A stretch of 14,912 nt of DNA from assembly GCA_049582065.1 (NCBI GenBank), contig JBAUTF010000308.1, forward strand, positions 1 to 14,912, given 5' to 3'. Origin of the DNA: DATKSS01 sp049582065. Lineage in GTDB: Bacteria; Chloroflexota; Dormibacteria; Dormibacterales; Dormibacteraceae. Positions 1 to 8,431 of this stretch are shown one piece after another. Position 1 is the stretch's first letter. Every line of letters starts with the position of its first letter. The translations under genes and the position numbers were made by a program. The notes beneath the pieces are model-generated. The model saw only the letters and a program-made list of their open reading frames with translations. It ran no database searches and was not told the origin of the DNA.

Positions 1-22
1 CTCTTGCCTTCACACTTAGTGC

Positions 23-574
23 GTGACCGAGGGCAGAGAGCTCGATCCGGCGACGGAGTTCAAGGAGCTCTATGAGAGGGAGTACCGGTCGGTCTACCGG
101 GCCATCCGCGCCGTCGTCCTCGACGCAGCCGCCGCCGAGGACCTGACCCAGGAGACGTTCGTGCGTGCCTATCGCGCCCGTCACAGGTACACCCCGACTG
201 CGCCTCCGGGCGCCTGGCTGCGCCGGATCGGCGTCAACCTCGCGATCTCCCACCTCCGCCGCCAGAAGCTCGCCCGTTTCCTGCCCGGCCGCCTCTACAC
301 TCCGCCGGACCGCCGCGACTACGACCGCGCCGAGGCGCGTGACGTGGTGGGCAAGGCGATGGACGCCTTGAGCCCCAAGCTGCGCGCGGCCGTCGTCCTT
401 CACTACTACGAGGGCTTGACCCGAGAGGAGATTGCGTTGGTGCTGGGCGTGCCCGCCGGGACCGTCGCTTCGAGGATCGCCAAGGCTGTGGCGATCATGC
501 GAAAAACGATGGGGAGCGACCAGGAATCGGACACCACGCGTTCGAGTAGTGAAGGTGCCTTACGTGGAAGATAA
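23..574 (+). CDS. ECF-type RNA polymerase sigma factor
   Basis: Sigma-70 family factor of the extracytoplasmic-function type, which directs RNA polymerase to a small regulon. The 183-residue protein has the two expected domains. Region 2 lies at about residues 15-85, with the typical AAEDLTQETFVRAY helix at about 37-50. Region 4 lies at about 112-165, with LSPKLRAAVVLHYYEGLTREEIALVLG followed by the PAGTVASRIAKA recognition helix (known family pattern). No region 3 is visible, as usual for ECF factors. The start is GTG. Only 22 bases precede it in the window, so an earlier start cannot be fully excluded, but the length and the region 2 position fit. The tail after about residue 165 is rich in S, E and R and is probably disordered. 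Its last bases overlap the next gene, which sits in the usual anti-sigma position. The regulon and signal cannot be told from sequence. Confidence 0.93.
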   Translation: MTEGRELDPATEFKELYEREYRSVYRAIRAVVLDAAAAEDLTQETFVRAYRARHRYTPTAPPGAWLRRIGVNLAISHLRRQKLARFLPGRLYTPPDRRDYDRAEARDVVGKAMDALSPKLRAAVVLHYYEGLTREEIALVLGVPAGTVASRIAKAVAIMRKTMGSDQESDTTRSSSEGALRGR

Positions 575-836
575 CGCCACACGGGGAGGGTCGAACACAC
601 CCTCCGAAGCAGACCTCAGCCGGATGATCCGGGCCGAAGTGGAAACCTGGACGCCGCGCCGAGGGCCGGATTGGCCGGACCTCCTGGTCCGGCTCGCCGG
701 CTCAGGCCCGCCGCCATGGGTCGTTTACGCAGCCGCCAGCGCCGTCCTGGTAGTCATCCTGGTCTCGGCGTTCCTCATCGGCTCGTGGCTGCAGCTCGGC
801 GCCCTCGCGCCGCAGCCCGTCCCCTTCCACCACTAG
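564..836 (+). CDS. Small single-pass membrane protein, putative anti-sigma partner
   Basis: A 90-residue protein from GTG 564, overlapping the end of the sigma factor gene by 11 bases. GAAGG at 551-555 lies 8 bases before this GTG and supports it over the in-frame GTG at 555. Residues 1-50 are hydrophilic and contain a tryptophan/arginine-rich stretch (VETWTPRRGPDWPDLLVRL). Residues 51-77 form one clear hydrophobic helix, leaving a short proline-rich outside tail. Cytoplasmic head plus one TM helix, coupled to an ECF sigma gene, is the layout of an anti-sigma factor. However, the HxxxCxxC zinc motif of the ZAS class is absent and there are no cysteines at all. The role is therefore inferred from position. 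It could instead be an unrelated small membrane protein. The coding call itself rests on the overlap and the good SD. Confidence 0.7.
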   Translation: MEDNATRGGSNTPSEADLSRMIRAEVETWTPRRGPDWPDLLVRLAGSGPPPWVVYAAASAVLVVILVSAFLIGSWLQLGALAPQPVPFHH

Positions 837-843
837 CCGGCGT

Positions 844-1794
844 CTAGAAGAGGACGACCTCCTCGGACATCCCTCGGTCGCGCGCGGCCGCCAGGACGAC
901 CGTCGCCGCCGCAAGGTCCCAGAGCGCCAGCCCGTGCGACTCGAAGACCGTGATGCCGCGCTCGGCGGGCCGCTGCCACTTGCCGGCCAGCACAGAGCCG
1001 AGCTCGACTGCTCGGTCCCATTCGAACTTGCCCGCCTCGTGGGCGGCGATCAGGTCACCGCTCTCCAGGCGGGCAGCCGCCAGCTGGTCGACCACCACCG
1101 TCTGCGCCCGCGCGACCAGGTCGGGCGGGATCTCGGCCTTGTTTCGGAAGTTGGAGCCGGCCGCCACGACCATCGCGTGCGACTCTACCCAGGACTCTTC
1201 GATGACCGGAGACGGGCTGGTGGTGATCGTTACCACGACATCCGCACCCCGCACCGCCTCTTCCGCGCTCGCCGCCGCCACCGTCCTGACCTGCAGCTGC
1301 TCACCCTGCTCGCGGGCGAACGTGGAGCGCCGGTCGTAGTCGCGGCTGAAGACGCGCAGCTCTTTGATGTCGAGCACGCGCGAGAGGGCGAGCGCCTGGG
1401 TCGAGGCCTGCCAGCCGGTGCCGATCACCCCGACGGTGGCAGGGCCCTTCGGTCCGAGCGCCCTGACCGCTACCGCCGTGGCCGCCCCAGTGCGGTAGCT
1501 GCCCATGAAGTCCGCCTCGATCAGGGCCTGGAGCGTGCCGTCCAGCGCGAACAACACGACCAGGAAGCGCACCTTGCCGTCGGCGACCGTGTAGGCCTTG
1601 AGGCCGGTGCACTTTCCGCCCGGAAACGATCCGAACATCACGTTGAGCAGCCCACCCGGCGCGAAGGCTCGCCGGCGAGGCTCGTTCTGGGCGGTGCCTT
1701 CCCCCAATTCCTTCATGGCGGCCTCGACGGCGGCGATGACGTCATCCATCTCGATGAGCTCCTGGACGTCGGCTTCGCGCAGGATCAAGGCCAC
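844..1794 (-). CDS. Ornithine cyclodeaminase/mu-crystallin family NAD(P)-dependent enzyme
   Basis: A 316-residue protein, the usual length for the family. It opens with LILREADVQELIEMDDVIAAVEAAM. The substrate-binding lysine of the family is in GLKAYT (K66), followed by RTGAATAVAVRALG at 101-113. The Rossmann loop VGVIGTGWQA is at 121-130, and the late DQLAAARLESGDL and ESHGLALWDLAAA blocks close the domain. Members include ornithine cyclodeaminase, alanine dehydrogenase, lysine cyclodeaminase and imine reductases, so the substrate cannot be assigned. The GTG start is supported by family N-termini, which begin at this point. A TATTCT box lies 7 bases before it on the minus strand, suggesting leaderless expression. 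It converges on the sigma/anti-sigma pair with 7 bases between stops. It diverges from hom, so a link to amino-acid metabolism is plausible but inferred. Confidence 0.9.
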   Translation of the reverse strand: MALILREADVQELIEMDDVIAAVEAAMKELGEGTAQNEPRRRAFAPGGLLNVMFGSFPGGKCTGLKAYTVADGKVRFLVVLFALDGTLQALIEADFMGSYRTGAATAVAVRALGPKGPATVGVIGTGWQASTQALALSRVLDIKELRVFSRDYDRRSTFAREQGEQLQVRTVAAASAEEAVRGADVVVTITTSPSPVIEESWVESHAMVVAAGSNFRNKAEIPPDLVARAQTVVVDQLAAARLESGDLIAAHEAGKFEWDRAVELGSVLAGKWQRPAERGITVFESHGLALWDLAAATVVLAAARDRGMSEEVVLF

Positions 1795-1801
1795 GGCAGG
1801 G

Positions 1802-1807
1802 AGAATA
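1802..1807 (-). promoter_or_regulatory. Putative leaderless -10 box (TATTCT) for the cyclodeaminase-family gene
   Basis: Read on the minus strand, TATTCT fits TANNNT and ends 7 bases before the GTG start, the spacing expected when transcription begins at the start codon. No clear -35 is seen. The whole gap between the two divergent starts is only 20 bp, so any hom promoter must lie inside this gene or overlap this box. Confidence 0.45.
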
Positions 1808-1814
1808 GCGGCCC

Positions 1815-3107
1815 ATGAGCAGTGGAACGTTGAATGTTGGCCTGATCGGGCTCGGCACGGTCGGCGCCCAGGTCGCCGGCCGGATGCTGTCGTGGGGCCC
1901 GCAGCTCTCGCGCCGGGCCGGCATGGAGCTCCGCCTCAGCCGTGTGCTCGTGCGCGATCTCAAGAAGAAGCGGTCCATCGAGATCCCGCCCAACCTGCTG
2001 ACGACCCGGCCGGAGGACATCCTCGACGACCCTGAGATCCAGGTCCTGGTCGAGGTCGCCGGCGGCGACGATCCCATGCACTCGTACCTCGAGCGGGCGA
2101 TTCAGGCGGGCAAGCACGTCGTCACGGCCAACAAGGTGGTGATGGCCAAGCATGGGCCTGAGCTTCTCGACCAGGCGGCGGAGCGGAACGTCGACGTCTA
2201 TTTCGAGGCGGCCGTGGGCGGGGGCATTCCGTTGATCAGCACCTTCCGGACCGACCTGCAGGCCAATCGCATCGAGCGCGTCTCTGCGGTCATCAACGGC
2301 ACCACCAACTACGTGCTGGGCCGTATGGCTTCCACGGGACTCTCGCTGGTGGAAGCCGTGGCCGAGGCGCAGGCCGCGGGATACGCCGAGGCTGACCCGA
2401 CCGACGACATAGGCGGTTTCGACGCCGCTTACAAGCTCGCCATCCTCGGCTCGATCGCGTACGAGATCAAGGTGCGGCCGCACGAGATCTACCGCGAGGG
2501 CATCGAGGCTATCGAGCCGATCGACTTCCGCTACGCGCGGGAGCTCGGTTATGCGATCAAGCTCATCGCGCACACGCAGCGCCATCCTGGCCGCGTCGAG
2601 GCGCGGGTGCACCCGGCGTTGGTTCCCCTGGACCATCCGCTCGCGCGCGTCGAAGGCGCCGAGAACGCCGTCTTCGTCGAGGGCGACCTGGTCGGCCAGG
2701 TCCTGCTCGTCGGGCAGGGTGCCGGCGGCCGGCCCACCGCATCCGCCGTGGTCGGGGACCTGATCGACCTCGCCCGCTCGATCCGGCGCGGCGTCCAGAG
2801 CCGGCCGTCGTTCAGCTTCGACGACCGCATCGGAGTCGTTCCGATGGGCGAGGTGACGACCCGCGCCTACTACCGCATCCGCGTCGAGGACCGTCCCGGC
2901 GTCGTCGCCGCCATCGGCCAGGTGTTTGCGGAAGAAGGCGTGAGCATCTCGAGCTTCATCCAGAAGGACGCCTGGTCGCAAGACCAGACGGCAGAGCTGG
3001 TCGTGACCACGCATCCCGCCCAGGACGCAAACCTGCAAAACGCGCGCAGCCGGATGGCGGGCCTCGATTCTGTGCGCGCAGTCTCGTCGTTCCTGCGCGT
3101 CTTTTAG
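1815..3107 (+). CDS. hom: Homoserine dehydrogenase with C-terminal ACT domain
   Basis: Reduces aspartate-4-semialdehyde to homoserine with NAD(P)H, the branch point to threonine and methionine. The 430-residue length matches the monofunctional ACT-bearing form. The Rossmann loop GLIGLGTVGAQV has its glycines at 12-17. The cofactor/catalytic block is HVVTANKVVMA (K107), followed by EAAVGGGIPLI at 131-141. NGTTNYVL at 161-168 and AEADPTDDIGGFDAAYKLAIL at 191-211 carry the substrate-binding acidic residues and the catalytic lysine (K207). Residues about 351-430 are an ACT domain (YYRIRVEDRPGVVAAIGQVF), the usual site of threonine feedback control (family knowledge). The start is ATG. AGGGAG at 1798-1803 lies 11 bases upstream, a little far but usable. 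First gene of the threonine operon. Confidence 0.97.
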   Translation: MSSGTLNVGLIGLGTVGAQVAGRMLSWGPQLSRRAGMELRLSRVLVRDLKKKRSIEIPPNLLTTRPEDILDDPEIQVLVEVAGGDDPMHSYLERAIQAGKHVVTANKVVMAKHGPELLDQAAERNVDVYFEAAVGGGIPLISTFRTDLQANRIERVSAVINGTTNYVLGRMASTGLSLVEAVAEAQAAGYAEADPTDDIGGFDAAYKLAILGSIAYEIKVRPHEIYREGIEAIEPIDFRYARELGYAIKLIAHTQRHPGRVEARVHPALVPLDHPLARVEGAENAVFVEGDLVGQVLLVGQGAGGRPTASAVVGDLIDLARSIRRGVQSRPSFSFDDRIGVVPMGEVTTRAYYRIRVEDRPGVVAAIGQVFAEEGVSISSFIQKDAWSQDQTAELVVTTHPAQDANLQNARSRMAGLDSVRAVSSFLRVF

Positions 3108-3111
3108 GAGG
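3106..3111 (+). promoter_or_regulatory. Shine-Dalgarno site fixing the thrC TTG start
   Basis: AGGAGG overlaps the hom stop codon (TAG 3105-3107) and lies 10 bases before TTG 3122. It is the strongest SD in this operon. It decides for the unusual TTG start, because no ATG or GTG lies in frame near the conserved N-terminus. Confidence 0.75.
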
Positions 3112-3121
3112 CCGGCTGAAG

Positions 3122-4165
3122 TTGGGCGTCATCGCCCGCTATCGGGAGCACCTGCCGGTCGGCCCTGCGACGCCCGAGGTTGACCTCAACGAGGGCTCGA
3201 CCCCGCTGGTGCCGAGCCGCAACATCGGGAGGGCGCTCGGCCTCAAGCGGCTGTACTTCAAATACGAAGGGCTCAACCCCACCGGCTCATTCAAGGACCG
3301 CGGCATGGTGGTGGCGGTGGCGAAAGCGCTGGAGGCGGGAAGTCGGGTCTTCATGTGCGCTTCGACCGGGAACACATCCGCCTCGATGGCGGCGTACGCG
3401 GCCCGGACTGGCGCCCGGGCGATCGTCGTGGTGCCGTCCGGGGAGATCGCGCTCAACAAGCTGTCCCAGGCGCTGATGTATGGGGCGAAGGTGATCGCCC
3501 TGAAGGGAAATTTCGACTCGGCGCTGGAAACGGTCCGCGAGCTGACCAGCCACTACCCTGTCGCCCTGATGAACTCGGTCAATCCCAACCGCATCCAGGG
3601 CCAGAAGACGGCGGCGTTCGAGGTCGTCGACGACCTGGGTGACGCGCCCGACTACCTGGTCTTGCCGGTCGGCAACGCCGGCAACATCACCGCGTACTGG
3701 AAGGGGTTTCGCGAGTACCATGCCGCCGGGCGCACGACGCGACTCCCCCGCATGGTCGGCGCGCAGGCCGAGGGGGCGGCGCCCATCGTGAACGGCCACC
3801 CCGTCGCCGATCCCAAGACCGTCGCTTCCGCGATCCGTATCGGCAACCCGGCCTCGTGGGAGGGCGCGACCTCCGCCCGGGACGAATCGGGCGGGATGAT
3901 CGCCGCCGTCACGGACACCGAGATCCTGTCCGCCCAGGTCACGCTCGCCAACAGCGAGGGCCTCTTCGCGGAGCCGGCGTCGGCAGCGCCGCTCGCGCTG
4001 TTGTTCAGGCTCGTCCGTGAGGGAAGGATCGAGAAGGACTCGACGACGGTCGTGGTGCTTACCGGCTCGGGTTTGAAGGACCCTGACGCGGCGCTGAAGA
4101 ACGTCGAACCGCCCATCGAGCTGGACGGCGACGCGCGCACACTAGCTAAGGTCTTGAAACTGTGA
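3122..4165 (+). CDS. thrC: Threonine synthase
   Basis: PLP-dependent lyase that converts O-phosphohomoserine to threonine. The 347-residue length fits the short (class II fold, Thermus/Bacillus-like) threonine synthase. Visible motifs are LNEGSTPLVPSRNIG (22-36), the PLP lysine in NPTGSFKDRGM (K58), and STGNTSASMAAYAAR, which binds the PLP phosphate region together with the later VLPVGNAGNITAYWKGF glycine-rich loop. SEGLFAEPASAAPLALL and VVLTGSGLKDPD at the end are also typical. The start is TTG 3122 with AGGAGG ten bases upstream. It follows hom by 14 bases and precedes thrB by 19, so the three are co-transcribed. Related PLP lyases such as threonine dehydratase are less likely given KDRGM, the terminal GSGLKD and the operon partners. 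Confidence 0.95.
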   Translation: MGVIARYREHLPVGPATPEVDLNEGSTPLVPSRNIGRALGLKRLYFKYEGLNPTGSFKDRGMVVAVAKALEAGSRVFMCASTGNTSASMAAYAARTGARAIVVVPSGEIALNKLSQALMYGAKVIALKGNFDSALETVRELTSHYPVALMNSVNPNRIQGQKTAAFEVVDDLGDAPDYLVLPVGNAGNITAYWKGFREYHAAGRTTRLPRMVGAQAEGAAPIVNGHPVADPKTVASAIRIGNPASWEGATSARDESGGMIAAVTDTEILSAQVTLANSEGLFAEPASAAPLALLFRLVREGRIEKDSTTVVVLTGSGLKDPDAALKNVEPPIELDGDARTLAKVLKL

Positions 4166-4184
4166 ATCGGGAAACGCGCGCCTG

Positions 4185-6205
<2,021 letters not shown>

Positions 6206-6220
6206 TTGGACATCGATTAG

Positions 6221-7234
6221 TTGCCGGTCAACGTTGCGATAGTCGGGCCGGCCGGAGCCGGCAAGACGACCCTTTTCAACGCGCTGACGGCCGGCCGAGG
6301 CGCAGACGGCGTCGGCATGGTCGACATCCCCGACGAGAGGCTCGGGCGCCTGACGGCCGCCGTTAACCCGGCGAAGACCACCGCCGCGCAGGTTCGCGTC
6401 GAGGACACGCCGCCCGGCAGCCGGGCCCAGCGGGTGGCGTTCGCCAGGCAGGCGGACGTGCTGGTCAAGGTCGCGCGCTGCTTCGGTCCCAACCCCGATC
6501 CCTCGGCCGAGCTCGAGGAGTTTGCCCTCGACCTCGTGCTCGCCGACCTCGCATCGGTCGAGAAGCGGATCGACGTTGTCGCCAGGGAGGCGCGCGCCGG
6601 CAAGAAGGACGCGCAGAGCGAGACAGAGATCTTGACGGCGGCCAAAGCCCATCTCGACGCCGGCAAGCAGCTCCGAACCATGTCGATGGAGCCGGACCAG
6701 CGCGCGCTTCTGTTGGGGATCTTCCCCGTGACCATGAAGCCGGCGGTCTACGTGGCCAACGCGGCCGACGAGCTGCTGCCGGATGGCGGTGAGCCGGCGG
6801 CGAAAGTGGCAAGGCTGGCCGCGGCGGAGGGCGCGCCATGGATCGCGTTGTCGGCGCGGCTGGAGGCGGAGCTGGGAGAGCTCGATCCCTCAGAGCAAGC
6901 CGAGATGCGCGCGGGATACGGGATCGATGAATCGGGTCTTGGACGAATCGCTCGCGCCGTTTGGGAGGCAGGCGGCTTGATCACATACTTCACTGCGGGC
7001 GAGCCCGAGGTCAGGGCGTGGCCCTGCGAGCGCGACGCGCCTGCGCCGATCGCGGCGTCCAAAATCCATACCGACTTCGAGAAGCACTTCATCCGCGCCG
7101 AGGTGACCTCCGTCGATGAGCTCGTCGCGGCGGGTTCGATGGACGCTTTGCGCGCGGCGGGAAAGCTGCGCGTCGAAGGACGCGACTACAGGGTCAGGGA
7201 CGGTGACGTGGTTTTCTTCAGGATCGGCCGCTAA
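6221..7234 (+). CDS. Divergent, shortened YchF/OLA1-like P-loop NTPase with TGS domain
   Basis: A 337-residue member of the YchF branch of Obg-related NTPases, which bind ribosomes (known for the family). P-loop VAIVGPAGAGKTTLFNAL is at 5-22. DVLVKVARCF and LDLVLADLASVEKRI match YchF (RCF and LADLETVEKR). The last about 85 residues are a textbook YchF TGS domain, including LITYFTAGEPEVRAW, IHTDFEKHFIRAE and DGDVVFFRIG. It differs from YchF in three ways. The P-loop is PAGAGKTT, not LPNVGKST. The switch I/II region is cut down and DIAGLVKGAS is replaced by VEDTPPGSRAQ. The nucleotide-base motif NVNE reads NAAD. The TTG start is forced: a stop (TAG 6218-6220) lies directly upstream in frame and no other start precedes the P-loop. 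It follows lysC by 15 bases. It may be a lineage-specific paralog rather than true ychF. Confidence 0.85.
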   Translation: MPVNVAIVGPAGAGKTTLFNALTAGRGADGVGMVDIPDERLGRLTAAVNPAKTTAAQVRVEDTPPGSRAQRVAFARQADVLVKVARCFGPNPDPSAELEEFALDLVLADLASVEKRIDVVAREARAGKKDAQSETEILTAAKAHLDAGKQLRTMSMEPDQRALLLGIFPVTMKPAVYVANAADELLPDGGEPAAKVARLAAAEGAPWIALSARLEAELGELDPSEQAEMRAGYGIDESGLGRIARAVWEAGGLITYFTAGEPEVRAWPCERDAPAPIAASKIHTDFEKHFIRAEVTSVDELVAAGSMDALRAAGKLRVEGRDYRVRDGDVVFFRIGR

Positions 7235-7280
7235 AGGCGTGGCCGAAGATCCGTCGAGGGCTTTTCCGGCCGCGCCTCTT
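7235..7280. terminator. Hairpin terminator, possibly bidirectional
   Basis: The arms AGGCGTGGCCG (7235-7245) and CGGCCGCGCCT (7267-7277) pair over 11 positions with one G-U wobble and a loop of 21 bases. On the plus strand it directly follows the YchF-like stop and is followed by CTT only, a poor U tract. On the minus strand it is followed by TTT. It lies between two convergent reading frames. Confidence 0.5.
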
Positions 7281-7282
7281 GC

Positions 7283-7372
7283 TCACTGATGACCAAGGAA
7301 GACCTGGTTCCACAGCAGGCTGCCCAGCCACAGGAGCAGCACGATCGACACCAGGAGCAGCCACCATCTCAT
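7283..7372 (-). CDS. Possible 29-residue membrane peptide
   Basis: A short minus-strand frame from ATG 7372 encodes a peptide that begins MRWWLLLVSIVLLLW and ends in a small polar tail (NQVFLGHQ). It is almost entirely one hydrophobic helix with tryptophans at both ends, as in small inner-membrane peptides. A weak AGG lies 6 bases upstream. The frame stops just before the hairpin that ends the YchF-like gene, so it would converge on it. I do not recognise a family. A chance frame is a real alternative, because 29 codons is short for GC-rich DNA. The regular hydrophobic and tryptophan pattern is the main reason for listing it. Confidence 0.3.
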   Translation of the reverse strand: MRWWLLLVSIVLLLWLGSLLWNQVFLGHQ

Positions 7373-7395
7373 GCCATGCCTAACGAGGTCCCGTC

Positions 7396-7713
7396 TTGAC
7401 GACTTGCGATCCGCCCACCGTGCCGCAAAATTCGCCTGTGGCCCAGCTCAAGCTCAGCCCGGCTCACATTTGGGTCAGAACCGAGGAAGGGGACGCGGTC
7501 CTCGGTCTCAGTGAATACCTTCAAAACCAGCTCGGGGAGATCACAACGCTCGAGCTGCGTGGACGTCAGTGCGGAGGCGGTCGAGAGCCAGGAGCTCATC
7601 AACAGCGATCCGGACGCGGCTGGATGGCTGCTGTGCGTACGCGTCGAAACCCCTACCGAGCTCGAGGATCTCATCAGCGAGAGGAGTACGCCGAGCTCAC
7701 GACCAAGGTCTGA
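7396..7713 (+). pseudogene. gcvH: Relic of glycine cleavage system H protein, lipoyl segment deleted
   Basis: Two frames together read as an H protein. The first, to about 7557, gives LSPAHIWVRTEEGDAVLGLS and then YLQNQLGEITTLEL, matching the family start (KEHEWVR..VGITDYAQEQLGDIVFVEL). The second, 7559-7681, gives VDVSAEAVESQELINSDPDA and then AGWLLCVRVETPTELEDLIS, matching VNEALEDNPELVNEDPYGEGWL. The first frame then resumes as EEYAELTTKV before TGA 7711. From the EHEW tryptophan to the DP pair there are about 45 codons where E. coli GcvH has about 77. The missing 31-32 codons are the beta-hairpin that carries the lipoylated lysine. A second frameshift lies near 7681. A lipoate-less H protein cannot shuttle aminomethyl groups, so this is a dead gene unless assembly error explains it. 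Possible starts are TTG 7396 or GTG 7438. No other gcv gene is in the window. Confidence 0.82.
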
Positions 7714-7716
7714 GCC

Positions 7717-8259
7717 TTACGAGATCCCGAAGGACTGGCGCGTCTCGCGCCGCAAGAGGACGACGAGCACCGGGATTCCCACGAGGATGAGCGACCAGGC
7801 CGCGGAGACGATCACGGCGGCGATCCAGCCCCACGGCCGGAGCCTGCGCAAGCCGAAGTAGGCGGTTGCGTGCAGCGCCGTGACGACCGCCTCGAACACG
7901 AACACGACCACCGCCTCATAGACCATCACGGTGGAGATGTCCTGCTTGATGCCGGCGTCGATCAGCGCCTGGCGCAATTGATCCCGACCCGCGGGTGCGG
8001 CGACGATGGCGGCGAACTGCACCAGCTCGACGAGCCAGAACACGGCCCCGGCCGCGAAAACGAAAGGCAGCCACCGCAGGCGCGGGGTGGCCGTGGCGAG
8101 TGGGGCGGCCCGCAGGAAGGTCTGGGATCCCGCGCCGGGCGGCGGTCGCAAGGCGGGGGCCGCTTCGGGAGGGCTCCAGCGCTCGGCGCCACACCGAGGG
8201 CAATATCTGTGCTCCTGGTCGAGGGCCTGGCCGCAGCCGATGCAGTAGGTCCCCATCAC
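7717..8259 (-). CDS. Zinc-ribbon membrane protein, function unknown
   Basis: A 180-residue protein. The N-terminus has a zinc ribbon with cysteines C6, C9, C20 and C23 (YCIGCG and YCPRCG), of the type often annotated as zinc-ribbon domain. A proline/alanine-rich linker follows (about 28-60). Three hydrophobic segments lie at about 63-88, 108-137 and 145-168. The end is basic (LRRETRQSFGIS). This is a cytoplasmic ribbon tethered to a small membrane domain, and I cannot name a function. The start is GTG 8259 or ATG 8256. An insertion sequence has landed so close that its target duplication begins two bases upstream of GTG 8259. The original upstream region, apart from those 17 bp, is now about 1.58 kb away. 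The 3' end nearly touches the H-protein relic. Confidence 0.75.
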   Translation of the reverse strand: MMGTYCIGCGQALDQEHRYCPRCGAERWSPPEAAPALRPPPGAGSQTFLRAAPLATATPRLRWLPFVFAAGAVFWLVELVQFAAIVAAPAGRDQLRQALIDAGIKQDISTVMVYEAVVVFVFEAVVTALHATAYFGLRRLRPWGWIAAVIVSAAWSLILVGIPVLVVLLRRETRQSFGIS

Positions 8260-8261
8260 CT

Positions 8262-8278
8262 GAAACGGTTAGAGCACT
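8262..8278. repeat. Target site duplication, left copy
   Basis: GAAACGGTTAGAGCACT, identical over 17 bases to 9838-9854. It abuts the left end of the insertion sequence. The minus strand contains TCTAAC ending 8 bases before GTG 8259, which could serve as a -10 box for the zinc-ribbon gene. Confidence 0.9.
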
Positions 8279-8288
8279 GTTGGAGTAG

Positions 8289-8327
8289 AGCGATTCCGTC
8301 GCAGTAAGCGAAAAGCGATTCCGTCGC
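8289..8327. repeat. Paired transposase-binding sites, left end
   Basis: AGCGATTCCGTCGC occurs exactly at 8289-8302 and again at 8314-8327, a 25-base period on the same face of about two and a half helix turns. These are probably transposase contact sites within the terminal repeat. Confidence 0.7.
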
Positions 8328-8352
8328 GTTGGCCACCTTCCCGAAATGATGA

Positions 8353-8378
8353 CCCCGACTGAGTGTTAGGAGTCGGGG
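8353..8378. other. Perfect 8-bp hairpin between transposase stop and left IS end
   Basis: CCCCGACT (8353-8360) and AGTCGGGG (8371-8378) pair perfectly around a 10-base loop. It lies downstream of the transposase gene, read on the minus strand, about 54 bases past its stop. No good U tract follows (TCATCATTTC), so it may be a weak terminator or an RNA-stabilising hairpin. Confidence 0.5.
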
Positions 8379-8431
8379 GAACTCCGCGTCGGACCTCCTG
8401 GGTCGTCCTAGGGCATCGATTTTCCGGTCGT

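Noticed and set aside
1735..1746. Perfect 12-base palindrome GATGACGTCATC upstream of hom.
   Set aside because: It lies in coding sequence (DDVI of the cyclodeaminase-family protein), and a few 12-base palindromes are expected by chance in 15 kb.
844..1818. Long plus-strand frame (294 codons) opposite the cyclodeaminase-family gene.
   Set aside because: It is the antisense shadow of a well-supported gene; its translation is rich in R, D and G without domains.
1785..3038. A 417-codon minus-strand frame over hom.
   Set aside because: Antisense shadow of homoserine dehydrogenase caused by high GC; no recognisable motif.
7369..7674. Minus-strand frame of 101 codons across the H-protein relic.
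   Set aside because: No domain and low-complexity start (MRSSSSVG). The opposite strand clearly shows H-protein sequence.
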